A stretch of DNA of 64,000 nucleotides, taken from assembly GCA_024291935.2 (NCBI GenBank), contig CM044317.1, forward strand, positions 21,908,230 to 21,972,229, written 5' to 3'. The stretch comes from Okapia johnstoni (Eukaryota > Chordata > Mammalia > Artiodactyla > Giraffidae). The notes beneath the pieces are model-generated. The model made no database searches. It was given only the letters and a program-made list of their open reading frames with translations, and was not told the DNA's origin. This document shows positions 10,895 to 22,450 of this stretch, in pieces. The translations under genes and the position numbers were made by a program. Each line of letters opens with the position of its first letter. The stretch's first letter is position 1.

Positions 10895-11244
10895 CTATTA
10901 ACTTTTAATTATTTGTCCCTATTATCAATGATGCAATTATTCATGAGTATTGATTTATTGATAATACTCAGTATGTTAGATATTGGGCAGAATTTATATT
11001 AAAACATGTTTCTTTGTTCTCTGGAGAGTATGAATGAGTATATAAAATAATGGAAGAAGGAACATCATAGTGAGAGGAGCATGCTGTGGTCATCTGGTCC
11101 TTCCTTTGCCTCCAGAAGCAAGTTGGTCTTAAAAAAACAATCTATATTTAAAGCTCTCCAGGGATGTAAATTTCATCATTTTTGTTGAGAGCCGGTTCTG
11201 TTGCTTAATCAGATTTATGGCTGGAAAAGAGGCAGTATAGAGCA

Positions 11245-11455
11245 TGACCAGGAGTGGGGGTTTCAGAGCTGGGCTGCCTGGGTTTGAATGTTGCCTCAGG
11301 GACTTTCTAGTTGTATGCCTTTGGGAAAGTTGCCTCATGTTTCTTAGCCTCAGTTTTCCTCACCTGTACAACAAGGATAAGTCCTAAAATGGATCTCAAA
11401 TGTTGTTCTAAGATTAAATGAATTAGTATATGTAAAGTACTTGGTCTGCAGGAGG
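11245..11455 (+). mobile_element. MIR SINE
   Basis: The MIR core order is recognisable: 'gcctgggtttgaatgttgcc', 'tatgcctttgggaaagttgc', 'agcctcagttttcctcacct', and a tail 'gattaaatgaattag...aaagtacttgg'. Old mammal-wide tRNA-derived SINE. Confidence 0.8.
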
Positions 11456-11539
11456 ACATTTTTAAAAGTCTTCTAATTTCCTTGTTTATTTAATGTTACT
11501 TACAATATTATCGAATAATAACTGAAAGCTTACGTTGAT

Positions 11540-11910
11540 ACCCTCAAAGCCATCCTGATCTCTGAGGGAGCTGAGTTACAGTCTAAGGATGAGGAAGTTG
11601 TGGGATGAGTGTGAAAACAGAAGGTGATAAGTGTAGAAGGAGCCCTAAGCCGTCCTCGGGGCAGGGGTGCAGGGACTGTTCCCTCAGCCGCTCTTCCGGG
11701 GGTCAGTAGGTCACTAGAACAGCGTGGGGAGGGTTTGAGAATGCACGGGGGAGTGTGGGGAATCCCAAATAGTTTAGTGTGGCTGGAGCTTAAAGGACAA
11801 CTGGGAGACCATGTAAAACATGGTAGAGATGTAAGCTGAGCCAGGCCATGAAAATGTGGACCAGAGACACAGGAGGGCAACCAGGAAAATCTCACTGTAG
11901 GAGCCAGGCT
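11540..11910 (-). mobile_element. L2 fragment (antisense)
   Basis: 'tttagtgtggctggagctta' and surrounding purine-rich text follow the antisense L2 3' region. A 121-codon minus-strand frame at 11530-11895 overlaps it and shows no domain of its own. Confidence 0.45.
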
Positions 11911-12329
11911 TTCCCCAAAGAGAGAGTGTCAGTACCAAAGGCTATGGACAGTCAAAGGAAGATAAAAACTCAAAAGTGATTTAATAACTAGGAGATGGCT
12001 GGTGTTTATTTTTGTCTATCATTTGCTCTTTAGCATGAGTGACTATTTAAGCCCCTACTATTGGTGAGTGTAGGGGAGACATTTAAATTAGACACAGAAG
12101 TTTCTGACTTAAAGAGGATTAAATCCTTGAATTACCAAAAGCAGTTTTACAAGCTTTTTTTCGCTAATGTTTTCAAATTAGGATAAACCACAAGCTCATA
12201 GTTAGTTCCTGGCCCCACTGCATTGTCATCTTCAGCTGGGAGAGGGCAATAGAGCCCGTTTATCATTCTCACTTTAGAATCTGATCATGTTTTTAGTTCG
12301 TAGTGGTAACTAAAAAATAACAACAAAAA
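11911..12329. other. No recognised feature
   Basis: Unique AT-rich sequence with no supportable annotation. Confidence 0.5.
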
Positions 12330-12590
12330 AAATCGAATGCCAGGCACTTTTCTAGGCACTTTATATGTATTAATTAATTTAATCTATTTCTATATATCTC
12401 TATCTCTTACGAGACAGGGCTTTTAGTCTCATCATTTTATAGGTGATAAAACTGAAGGACAGAGAGATTAAGTATCTCGTCCAAGGTCACAAAGCTGGTG
12501 TGCTTTGGAGCTTCTGTTTAGCAGACAGTCTGAATTCAAACCTCAGACACCCCTTTATCATGACTACCTCTCCTGCTTCCTTCCTGTAGC
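12330..12590 (-). mobile_element. MIR SINE
   Basis: An antisense MIR starts 'gccaggcacttttctaggca', then 'cattttataggtgataaaac', 'ccaaggtcacaaagctggtg' and 'gtctgaattcaaacc'. A (GAAT)n stretch at about 12619-12636 lies just beyond it. Confidence 0.85.
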
Positions 12591-12599
12591 TCCTTACAC

Positions 12600-13395
12600 A
12601 GTTTGCTGGTTACATGGGTGAATGAATGAATGAATTCCTGAAAATTTCAGGACAGACTGATAATTTTGTTCAGGTTAGTCAATCTGACTAAAAAGTCTTT
12701 CTTCCTGTTAGTGGTAAGTTTCTTTTCTTTTTCTAAGGGAAGTTTATTCTTTCATTATTTCAAACAATAATCTGTCTGGTAAAGTCTTGGAACTTTAAGA
12801 TGTACTTGGGAATTTGTTTCTTGGTCGTTGGGGAATAGCCAAATGAGTTCTCCTTCTGGTGTTGGGTCTTGAGGGGGGGGGGGGGTGTCTCAGTTTGTTA
12901 GCGGTGGTAATCCAAAATGTGATCATGCTATCTGGGTCGTACAAGACTGGAACTCCCCGGGAAGTGGTAGTGCTGTGAGCCCCTGGCCCCAGGCCAGCTC
13001 CGAGTGCCCTGAGCTTTGGAAGTCCGGACTCTGGAGATACCAAGATAACTAAGTGACAAATGAGTAGCAGAATGTGACAGAAGGGGCATTATTCTTATGT
13101 TTGTGACTTTCTTTTTAGCTGTAGCTCTCTGACCTTAGGTAGCAGTTATGCAAAATGGTCTATAATTCTTATCTTTGAAGATGAAATGAGTGTGAAAGGA
13201 AAATGTTTGCAGGACTTAACAGAAAATTTGACTACTGTGTCTTTACAGTGAACAGAATAGTTTCATAGGATGAAACTTAATTTCCTACTATAGGAATATT
13301 TTTTAAAAGTTTATGTTTAAAGATATAAAAATGTGTTTGAAAGGTGTCTGATTTTTATCCAGAATAAAGAAGACATAGAGTGTTTTTTTTCTGCA
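12600..13395. other. Unique DNA with a poly(G) run; possible MIR scrap
   Basis: A 13-G run lies at 12873-12885. Sequence near 13115-13215 ('ctctgaccttaggtagcagt') is faintly MIR-like but too diverged to call. No gene was recognised. Confidence 0.45.
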
Positions 13396-13520
13396 GAAGG
13401 GCATGGCAGCCCACTCCAGTATTCTTGCCTGGTGAATCCCACGGACAGAGGAGCCTTGGCCGGCTAGAGTCCTTGCGGTCGCAAAGAGTTGGACACGACT
13501 GAAGAGACTTAGCATGCACG
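13396..13520 (+). mobile_element. Bov-A monomer SINE
   Basis: 'gaagggcatggcagcccact', 'ccagtattcttgcctggtga' and 'agttggacacgactgaagag' define one Bov-A unit. T-rich runs flank both sides, so a target duplication cannot be delimited. Confidence 0.92.
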
Positions 13521-16234
13521 TTTTTTTTTTAATTCCTGTGATTTCATCTGTGAATAGATAATTCCTTCAGACATTTCTGCCTCCACTGAGAACTTAGAAT
13601 CTTTGCTCTTTAACGTTACTGACCAGTGTGGAGCTGGCATACATTTATTGATAAGTTATTAATCTTAAGAATAGTCACTCTAAAATATGAAAGGAACAAA
13701 GTGAGAGCCATGACAAGGTATTGTTTTTTAAACCAAATATGATTATCAATATTTAAAAATGTAGCTTTACTATCCTTGCATAGATGATAGATATTGTGTT
13801 TTATTTTCTAAAACTTAATAGGTTTGAACATGGAGTTTATTCATAGAAGGCAAATAAGAGGAAATTTATAAATTTGGGTCTTTGAATAGAATAGTAATAA
13901 ACTTATCCATCCTGTAAACTGCATCATGACATGTGTTTTATTAAGACCAGTGTGATTTGAAAAAAAGACCTATATGTGAGATTACTGTGGACCTAGATTT
14001 ACTTAGGAGATATTTGTAGACAGTTCCTGATTTGAGCTGTCACTAATAAAGTGCATCCCTGACCTCACCAATGAGACTCTAGAAAGATTCACTTTTTAAA
14101 GCACAATTATGAATCAGCTCTTAAAACATAAAGCTCTGAAATGGGTGAATCAAAGCACTGTCATCAGGAAGAGGATAGAGTATGTTTATATATTTCACAC
14201 AAAGTGCATTTAATACTATTATTTTCTAGTTTTCCTTTTATTTACTTTATATAGATCTTTCCTCATGGAAAAAAAGAGTTGAGCTGACTTACTTTATAAT
14301 TTTTGAGAGTTCTTTTTGCTTGTGTTTTTATAGACTTAATTTTTTTAAAATATGGCAAATACACTAGAATTAAGAAATCCAGTGTGAGGGAATGAAAATG
14401 TCATTAAACTAGGCAGAATTTGGGGTAGATCAGTAACTTGGAGTTAACAAAGGCATTTCAATCAATGCAGAAGAACGTGTTTTAAAAATAAAGCAATCTA
14501 AATTGTATGAATTAAAAGTAAAATAATATGTAAGGAATTATATACCCTGGAGAAACACATGAATGTGTTAACTACAGATATTTATATATATATTTTAAAT
14601 CATGGTAGGAATGATTTAATCTGAGACTTTAGGCTGTCTCAGTTAAACTGCTTTTATGCCATCATCGTTTTCGAAATTACTGCATCCTGTATGTGTCAGG
14701 TTTTCACATCGCTTGGTCATGGGAAAAAACATTTTTGTAAGTTAAGGCTCTTTCATTCATTTATTTCCCCCATACTTACGATATAATAAGGTGTTAGTTC
14801 TCTAAAATTGAAAGAACATTGTGTTTATTGGTGAATAAGGACTTCTTATAGAGTGCTCTATTTTTACAGCTGTGCTTCATGGTATCACGTTCCAAAGAGG
14901 TCAGCTGGGCATGACCTCATGGGCATGAATCTTGAGGAGACAAATCTGAAACAGCCAGAGGCCTGCAGAGTTGAAAGGCAATGCAGAATGCCCAAATGCT
15001 ATAGTCAGGAGGCATCGAGTCTGTTAATGCTTTAGTAGTTTGTCTTTTAAGTAGCATCTAAATTCAAAACTGAATCCAAAGATAAGAGGATCAGGTAGGG
15101 TAAGACCTAGGAGGATGTAGCTAGTAGGAAGCAGGATTTGCATCCATGAAAACTCTCAGTATTGTTGCAGTTTTAATTCTGAGCTTGCTTAAGAGAAGAA
15201 ATAAATAGGAAGGTGAAGAGGAGGGCAGAGGGGGTTGAAAGAAGAAGGTATTGAAAAGGGGAGGAGAGAGGCTATTGTGATAGTTTCATTTCAGTACTAA
15301 CAGTGTTCTTGCTAAAATTATAGAAGAATAGTATGGTTTTCAGAGTGTGCATGCAGCTGTTTGAGAAACAGAATTTATTTGATGTGCAGATATGATTATT
15401 TGGGGGATATTGCTTAGCGTTATCCTTTGTACAGTCATGGGCAAGGTTTGAGGCTGCTGTTGGGTACACATATCACTAGAAATTGTATGTAAGACTCACT
15501 AAATGAAGTAAAATCTGAATTAGTAACATTTTCCCATCATTTAGAAAAGACGTTCTACATTCTCTTTTATCATCACTGTTAATGAGAATGAAATTTGTCC
15601 GTTTGGAATTTGCATGCATTCATACTATTGCCATCTGCTGTGGGTGACTGTTACATGGAAGCCATTTCAGCTGGCATTTGCTATTCCTTCTCAGCACCAC
15701 ATCAAGACATGCACTCAGGAAATTTTGAGGGAAATGTTTTAATAGGGCTGGAGTGATAAGTCACTCATTTTGGTAATGTAACATCAGTACTTTATTTTTC
15801 TATTATTAAGCATATTTTATTTTTCATATAAAATAGATTTATAATCCTGGAGAAGGAAGAAATTGGGGCCAAAACTGAGAGTACCTCACAGACAAAACCG
15901 TTACTTTCACATAGTCATATGTGGACAGTTAGAGTAAGCATATGAAAGAAGTTATCAGCTAATTAGATGTGAAATTTTTAGTGACATGTATTAATCATTG
16001 TTTATGGCAGCCTAAGTGTTAACAATACCATATTAGAAGAAATATGTGTGAAATCTAGTTTAACTAAACTATTGCCCATGTTTTTGTATGTCCACTATGT
16101 TAGAATAGAAGCTTTTAGAAAATTAAAAAACACTGCATATGAAGAAAGAATTTGCATTAATATATGAAAGACAATTAAAATACAGTAGCTTCTTTCAACA
16201 CATATAGCATGTTTGTTTACTGTTTGTTAAGTTA
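13521..16234. other. 2.7 kb unique AT-rich DNA
   Basis: No young SINE, CpG cluster, long open frame or nameable ancient repeat was seen. A purine-rich patch lies at about 15190-15270. Confidence 0.5.
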
Positions 16235-16543
16235 TTTAACCAATATTTATTGAGTGTCTGTTTTGTGCCAGACACTGTTCTAAGAGCTGGAAGTACAGCA
16301 GGAGCAAGAAAGACATGGTTTCAGCCCTTGTTGGGGACACTTATCCATATTAATCCAGTATTCATATGGATCTATAATTATATACTATGCTTAAGTGCTA
16401 CGCTGGAGATGAGTAAGGTGTGAGGAGAGAGGAGAATGGAGGAGATTTGTCTTTTTGGCAAAGTCAAGGAAAGATCTTCTGAAGGTAGGATGTGTTGAGC
16501 CCAGAGTGACTGATGAGGAGGCATTAACTAAGTGAAGGAAATT

Positions 16544-16764
16544 TGTGGGTTATAGCTCATTCAGTGAAGAATCTGCCTGCAGTGCAGGAGTCCACCTGCA
16601 ATGCAAGACTCAGGTCCAATTCCTGGGTCTGGAACATCCCCTGGAGAAGAAAATGGCAACTCTCTCCAGTATTCTTGCCTGGAAAATCCTATGGAGAGAG
16701 GAGCCTGGTGGGCTACAGTCCATGGGGTCAAAAGAGTCGAACACAACTTAGCGACTAAACCACC
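16544..16764 (+). mobile_element. Bov-tA SINE with internal 19 bp duplication
   Basis: The head 'tagctcattcagtgaagaat' and a Bov-A tail ending 'cgaacacaacttagcgac' identify it. Within the head, 16572-16590 and 16591-16609 are a diverged tandem copy of the 'cctgcagtgcagg' block, which most Bov-tA copies carry once. It is nested in the antisense L2. Confidence 0.9.
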
Positions 16765-17498
16765 CCCAGCAGGTAGAGGGAGCAGCTTGCACATTGGCCC
16801 TATGATGGGTGGGATCAAGGGTCCCCTCAAAATCAATGGAGCACTGCCGTGGCTGGAGCACCTTCAAGAGCAAGGCAGGTGAAGGTGGGAGAGTTGGTGG
16901 GGCCATTCTATGCAGAGCCTTAGTTTAAGATATTGATCTTTATCCTAAGATGAATGGAATGGAAAGCCTTAGAGGTTGTTTGAGCACGAAGATGAAAGGG
17001 TCAGATTTGCTTTATGAATATTACTCAGTCTGCTGTGGAACAAATTGGAGAACACCCCTGAATGGACCTGGAACTAGTTAACAGGTTATTGCAGTAATCT
17101 AGAGAGTGGATTGTTACACTGGATTAATGTGCTACAGTGGAGTGATGGAGATGGAGAATGGGGACAAGTGGGGAGATTTGAGAAATTTCCCTGGGGAGAA
17201 ATAGATCTGATGGTAGTTTGGATATGGAGAATGAAGGAGAGGAAATAGACAAGAATGAATCCTGTGTGAGGCCCGTGTGCCTGAAGGAGCAGAGTTGCCA
17301 TCCATTGGCTTGAGAAGAGCCTGGTTTGAGGGAGCGATGGCTTTAGTTTTGGGATTTGTTGAGTTTAAAATGGCTTTGAGTTATCTAAGTAGAGTTGTAA
17401 GTAGCCAGTTGAACATGTGGATATAAAGAAGAGGATAGACAGGAGACAGAAATTTGGGAGCCACCAGCAGGTAGACTCTAATTGAACTGGGGTAGAAT

Positions 17499-17549
17499 CG
17501 GTCGCAAAGAGTCGGACACGACTGAGCGACTGAACTGAACTGAACTGAG
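17499..17549 (+). mobile_element. BovB 3' terminal scrap
   Basis: Only the last 50 or so bases of BovB are present: 'ggtcgcaaagagtcggacac', 'gactgagcgac' and the tgaac-type terminal repeat. It is strongly 5' truncated. Part of it also occurs in Bov-A SINEs, but the tgaactgaactgaac tail favours BovB. Confidence 0.75.
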
Positions 17550-17559
17550 ATGAGAGGAT

Positions 17560-17839
17560 CGGAGAAGGCGATGGCACTCCACTCCAGTACTCTTGCCTGG
17601 AAAATCCCATGGATGGAGGAGCCCGGTAGGCTTCAGTCCATGGGCTCGCGAAGAGTCAGACACGACTGAGTGACTTCACTTTCACTTTTCACTTAAATGT
17701 ATTGGAGAAGGAAGTGGCAACCCACTCCAGTGTTCTTGCCTGGAGAATCCCGGGGACGGAGGAGCCCGGTGGGCTGCCGTCTCTGGGGTCACGCAGAGTC
17801 GGACACGACTGAAGCGACTTAGCAGCAGCAGCAGCAGCA
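17560..17839 (+). mobile_element. Bov-A2 SINE
   Basis: A sense dimer with linker 'cttcactttcacttttcac' and a CAG-repeat tail. The flanking 11 bp duplication gatgagaggat is at 17549-17559 and 17840-17850. It was inserted directly after the BovB scrap. Confidence 0.96.
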
Positions 17840-18039
17840 GATGAGAGGATGTAAAGGAGGACATTCAGTAAGAAAACAAGTCCTGGGGCCACCCCCTGAG
17901 AAACCCCAACTTTTAGAGATCTGAAACCAGAGGGTGAACCCACAGAGAAGATTAGAAAAGGCTGGTCAAAGCAGGACAGCAGTGAAGAGATCCCAGTGTC
18001 ACAGCCTTTTGAATGAGGAGAGATGTTAATTTCCTGAAT

Positions 18040-18495
18040 GTTAGTGATGAAGTAGCACAAACTAGGTGCCTGAAGATAGCAGCGATTTATTTTCTCACAG
18101 CTCTGCGTGTTAGAAGTCTGAAGTCAAAGTGTGAACAAAAGATTGGTTCCTTCTGAGGACCAAGAGGAAGAATCTGGTCCATGCCTCCCTGCTAGCTTCT
18201 GGTCCAGGCCTCTAGTCTTTGTGGGTCCTTGGCTGGTAGATGCATCACTGCGGTATCGGTCTCCATCTTCACATGATGTTCTCTCAGTGCCTCTGTGTCT
18301 TCAAATGGTGTCTTCTCATAAGACCACTAGTCATACTGGATTAGGGTCCCCCTCTACTCCATTATCATCTCATTTTAACTAATTATATCTGTAACAACTC
18401 TGTTCCAAATATGGTTGCATTCTGAGATCCTGGGGTTCAAGCTTCAACATCTTTTTTTTTGGGGGGGTAGCAATTCAAATACAAACATAAGGACC
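18040..18495 (-). mobile_element. MLT1-type LTR (ERVL-MaLR), antisense
   Basis: 'gcgatttattttctcacagc', 'tcttctcataagaccactag', 'tcatactggattagggtccc', 'cattttaactaattatatct' and 'ggttgcattctgagatcctg' match in order the antisense of an old MLT1 LTR. It is a non-coding solo-LTR-like remnant. No internal retroviral gene is visible. Confidence 0.7.
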
Positions 18496-18499
18496 CCAT

Positions 18500-19020
18500 G
18501 TAAGACTTTACAGGGAAGCTAGTGGCCATCAAGACAGAGTTCCCTTTCTTACATAATATTTTGGTATAGGTTGTATTATTCTGTCCAGTGAGGTCCAAGT
18601 AAAGTGAATATGGTAGCTGAGGTGAATGTGAGGGTGGGAACAGAAAGAAAGGGGGATAAGATGGGGAAAGCTTCTTGGCAAAATGAAATTTAAAGTGCGC
18701 CTTGACAGATGGGGTTTAGGATTTGTATTTGTGGACAATTGAGAAAATCTGGGGGAGAATTATTGGGGACAAAATCTGCACAAAATCTTGATCTAGAAAA
18801 ATGTCCCCAGCCTTTAAAAAGTAGGAATCTGTTATAATAACATAGCATTGACGAGCCATTTAGCTAGCTGTTTCCCTTTCTATAAAGGGTGTTGGATGTT
18901 CTGTGTGTTGCTGGGGGTGTTGTGGCATGAATAAGGCTTGGTTGTGCTTTCAGCTGCTGTAGTCAGCAGGTATCAATACTGACTGAGAGAACTGACTGTG
19001 TGCCAGGCGCAGTGCCAAGT
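18500..19020. other. No recognised feature
   Basis: Unique sequence between the MLT1 LTR and the next Bov-tA. Nothing could be named. Confidence 0.5.
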
Positions 19021-19025
19021 GAATG

Positions 19026-19220
19026 TGTGTTCAGTCTCTCAGGCGTGTCTGACTCTTTGCAACCTCACGGACCGTCCATGGAATATTCCTGGCAAGGATA
19101 CTCGAGTGGGTTGCCATTTCTTCCTCCAGGGGATCTGCCTGACCCAGGGATTGAACTTGCCCCTCCTGCCTCTCCTGCATTAGCAGGAGAATTCTTTACC
19201 CCGGAGCCACCTGGGAAGCC
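19026..19220 (-). mobile_element. Bov-tA SINE
   Basis: Antisense copy: 'cagtctctcaggcgtgtctg', 'actcgagtgggttgccattt' and 'ggagccacctgggaagcc' (reverse complement of the tRNA-like head). An extra 'cctcctgcctctcctgcatt' stretch precedes the head. Confidence 0.92.
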
Positions 19221-19364
19221 AAGGGCTGGGGAATAAATCAGACTTCAATGAGATATTTCACCATCCCTTCCAGCTCCTCTGCATTAACCATCATTCTGAC
19301 ACACAGTTTTGGGTATTAAAAGGAGGATTTTATCTTATGAATGCATCCATTTCTAGAGTCAGGA

Positions 19365-19830
19365 ATTTAATAATCATAACTAATAATAATTGCACACCTT
19401 ACTCAACGCCAAGCACTATTCTCAATACTCGAACTACATTAAAGAATTGAAACTTTACCAAAACCCTATGAAGTATGTTCTACAGTACTTCATAGACATT
19501 AAGGTGCCGTTACTTGTAAGATGGCATTTAATGTACCCCTAAGAAAGAATAATAGAGCCTCCAATTAATTGAAAGATGCTCTTAATGATAAGTAAGACTA
19601 CAGTGTGGTTTCAGATATGTTTAAATCATGAAATGTTTCAAATATGTTGAAATGACCGAGAATTTGGTGGATATCAAATTTGTTGGCATGTGGTGATCAT
19701 CGTTAGTTGACAGCTGAGGAAATGGAAGCACCAAAAAGGTAAATAGCTTGCCCAGGGTTATACACGGATATGCAGTGACCCTGGGTTCTAACGCAGGGGG
19801 CTTAGCCATCCTGCTCCATCGCCTGTGCGG
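19365..19830 (-). mobile_element. MIR SINE, split or expanded
   Basis: The left part 'actcaacgccaagcactatt' and right part 'agctgaggaaatggaagcac', 'tagcttgcccagggttatac' are antisense MIR blocks. About 200 bp of unrelated sequence separates them, so this is either an insertion into one MIR or two MIR pieces. Confidence 0.55.
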
Positions 19831-20518
19831 TGATCACAGAGTCCAAGCACCTCCCCAGTGCCTTAGTTTCTAAGACGAGAACCTGGTCCTGTTTCAGGGC
19901 CTCAGTCTGACCAAGTTTGGGGGCTGCTGTGACAGAGGACCAACTTGCTGCTGGTGATTTGATTAGTCAAGCATTCGGCGTGAAGTTTTCTTTTGGTTGG
20001 CCCCTTTTCATCCACCTGGAACATGAACAATGAAGAAAGGCCCTCATGGTGAGCAGTGGGGCCAGGGTTGAAGGTGAGGTTGGGGCGAGAGTGGGTGACT
20101 TTCTTGTGGAAAATGATGCGTCTCCGCGGGTTTGGAGTTTCGTTTCCTCTACAGGCCACCTCAGTGCCCCCTTCCCGCACTTATCTCAAATCTCTTCGGC
20201 TGTCATCACTTGTGCTCTCCTCTTCTGCCTACTCTCATTTCCTGTGAAGTTACCTTCCCCCTGGCCTAAGGTGGCCTCGAGGGTATCTCTAGCTTCCGTG
20301 GCTTGTGGGAAAGTGTCCCCGAGCTTACTGAAGAAAGGGAAGCTGCACTAAAGTTGGCCAAATAAAACCCTGAGTAATGAAGTACAAATGGGGTGACTTT
20401 TCTCTTCCTTTGTAATGTTTATGTCTTCATAGATGTATCCAGTGTGCCCTGATACATGGGTTTCCCCTTTGCCAACAGAGTTTTAAAAATATCAGATACT
20501 GTTTTTCATATGTTTTGT
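19831..20518. other. No recognised repeat or gene
   Basis: Overlapping frames of 92-101 codons lie on both strands near 19902-20351. They show no motif or supporting splice structure. Confidence 0.45.
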
Positions 20519-20652
20519 TTTCAGTTGCTTAGTCGTGTTCGACTGTTTGCGACCCCTGGACTGCAGCACGCCATTCTTCGCTGTCCTTCACCATCTCCTG
20601 GAGCTTGCTCAAATTCATGTCCATTGATGCCATCCAACCATCTCGTCCTCTA
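20519..20652 (-). mobile_element. BovB 3' end fragment
   Basis: 'cagttgcttagtcgtgttcg', 'ctgcagcacgccattcttcg', 'gcttgctcaaattcatgtcc' and 'gccatccaaccatctcgtcc' match in order the antisense BovB 3' end. It is distinguished from Bov-A by the 'catgtccattga...atgccatcc' block. Confidence 0.85.
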
Positions 20653-21206
20653 ATATTGTTCATGTGTTGTATAATTTGAAACTATCCAAATGATATCATG
20701 AAGGAAATTTACCTTTTTTATTTCAGTGGTCCAGAGAAAGTTCTCAGAGTGAGAGAAGGGGTCCTCATGTGAATCCCAAGGCTTGAGTGTTTGAGGACAT
20801 TGTGATTGCATGAATGAGAATCAGCTTGATACAGACTTTATTGAAGAAGCTTCTCCTGAGCTAACCGTCTGATTCCCGTTGATCACCAGGAGCACTGGCT
20901 TTGTGCCTCAGCACAGGGGTTGGGGCCAGTCTCTGTATGCTGACTGATGACGCTATCATAGGGTAGGTGTCAGAGAGCCCAGCACTCCTCTGATGTATGT
21001 CAGCTGAGGACATTTTTGGACCTACTCCTAAAAGAATCTCATTCTTTTCCTTCTAAATATGTGGCACAAGCAGCGTTTCCATCTAAGCAGTTACCTCTTG
21101 GTAATGATTACAAAACCTTACCGTGCTTTGGACTTCTTTCTTTCTTCCTTTCATATCTTTATCATTATTCTCTGGATGTTTCCATTAGAATCATGTTCTA
21201 CCTTAT
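20653..21206. other. No recognised feature
   Basis: Unique AT-rich sequence. Nothing supportable. Confidence 0.5.
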
Positions 21207-21412
21207 TGTTTAGTTGCTGAGTTGTGTCTGGCTCTTTGTGACCCTATAGACTATAGCCTGCCAGGTTCCTCTGTTCATAGGATTTCCCAGGCAGGAATAC
21301 TGGAGTGGGTTGCCATGTCCTTCTCCAGGGGGGTCTTCTCGACCCAGGGATGGAACTCAGGGCTCCTGCATTGACAGGCGGGTTATTTACCACTGAACTA
21401 CCTGAGGAGCCG
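21207..21412 (-). mobile_element. Bov-tA SINE
   Basis: Antisense: 'tagttgctgagttgtgtctg', 'atactggagtgggttgccat', 'ctcctgcattgacaggcggg' and 'ccactgaactacctgaggag'. CpG sites are decayed relative to younger copies. Confidence 0.93.
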
Positions 21413-21781
21413 ATATTTTACCTAGTAATCTTTTAATTAAGAATATACCTTGTATTTATGGAACTCTTACTGAATTAGACAGTGAAAGTGCTCACATGAC
21501 TCCTGTTGGTCTGGAGGAGCTTGCTGTAGGAAGGATGGTGTGCATGTAATTATCAGGCTGTGATGAAAACAGCCATGAGAAGAGAAGTGTGATGAGCAGA
21601 AGGAGTTGAGATGTCTGAGAAGGAAGCTGTGTGTTTCTACTCAAGGGACTTGAACAGGCTTAGTGGAAGGGAACACAATTTGATCACTGGTGTCGTCATA
21701 TGTTTAGAAATAGAGGTAAATGACAATTGTTGTTTATATTGAGATCTGTAGTTGTGTTTTTGGGAGGCTTGGTACTCTAGG
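21413..21781. other. Mostly unique; possible L2 scrap
   Basis: Text near 21490-21610 ('aggctgtgatgaaaacagcc') is faintly L2-like in antisense but below what I would call. Confidence 0.35.
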
Positions 21782-21985
21782 GCAGTTGTGTCCAGTTGAA
21801 CTCTGCAGTGATGGAAAAGCCCTGTATCTGCACTGACCATAGGGTGGCCACTAACCCCATGTGGCTTTGGAGTACCCGAGGGACTGAGTGTTTAATTTTA
21901 TTTAATGTTAATTTTAATGTTAAACAGCCACCTGTGGTTGTCATATTGGACAGTATAGCCAGTGGAAAGATGTGTATCACTGACA
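21782..21985 (+). mobile_element. hAT-Charlie non-autonomous DNA transposon
   Basis: The left end 'cagttgtgtccagttgaact' is roughly inverted relative to the right end 'catattggacagtatagcc'. Inside are 'gggtggccactaaccccatg', a 'tttaattttatttaatgtta' tract and 'cagccacctgtggttg'. This matches the Charlie-type mini-transposon pattern. Confidence 0.6.
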
Positions 21986-22354
21986 CAGTATGGTGATTTG
22001 GGGTGGTTATTTTGATTACAAATCAAAGAGACTTTATTTTCAATATAACTTGTCATAAATGCTAGTGCTGCTGGAGCATCTTTGAGAATGCCAAATATAG
22101 TGACTATTAAGAAAAATGAGTGGTTAGTTAAATTAGTCACATACACACTTGTGCATATATGTATGGTCATATATGGCCATATGCACACAGGCACACACAC
22201 ATTTTTTTGTCTGGCTTTTTGAAATGGAGGGGGGAGAGATTTAATGTGTCGACTGGCTTGCTGTTTTAAAGGACGTGATGAATTAATGACTCTTTTACTT
22301 GGGGCAGTGTCAGGCCGGGCAGAGAAATGCTGATGGAAGGAAAGGACCAACTCT
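21986..22354. other. Unique DNA with palindromic AT/CA patch
   Basis: The palindrome atatggccatat is at 22171-22182, within arms gtgcatat (22153-22160) and atatgcac (22179-22186). No gene was recognised. The 150-codon minus-strand frame at 21898-22350 straddles the hAT remnant and looks fortuitous. Confidence 0.5.
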
Positions 22355-22450
22355 GGAAAGAGCCTTGGCTGATTCTTAGTTTCCTCATCTGTAAACTGGG
22401 CATAACAGTGCCTCCTCTGTCTGCCTCAAAAGATAATGTATATTTGTAAA
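22355..22450 (+). mobile_element. MIR SINE fragment
   Basis: 'cttagtttcctcatctgtaa' with 'ctgggcataacagtgcctcc' is the 3' half of a MIR. Confidence 0.65.

Larger units (their letters stand above)
16235..18025 (-). mobile_element. Long antisense L2 LINE, interrupted twice
   Basis: The segment opens with the reverse complement of the L2 terminus ('ccaatatttattgagtgtct', 'gtgccagacactgttctaag'). It continues through 'ggtagagggagcagcttgca', 'tctttatcctaagatgaatg', 'gttattgcagtaatctagag' and 'gacagaaatttgggagccac'. A Bov-tA (16544-16764), a BovB tail (17499-17549) and a Bov-A2 (17560-17839) are inserted. About 1.2 kb of L2 remains, with no intact coding frame. Confidence 0.75.

Noticed and set aside
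11530..11895. 121-codon minus-strand open frame
   Set aside because: It lies over a diverged antisense L2 segment, has low-complexity Ser/Pro composition, and shows no domain or splice evidence.
18040..18495. Proviral internal genes next to the MLT1 LTR
   Set aside because: No gag, pol or env-like frame flanks it. One side is L2 and the other is unique DNA, so only the LTR remnant is present.
21898..22350. 150-codon minus-strand open frame
   Set aside because: It crosses the boundary of a hAT remnant and a palindromic CA/AT patch. There is no motif and composition is as expected for AT-rich non-coding DNA.
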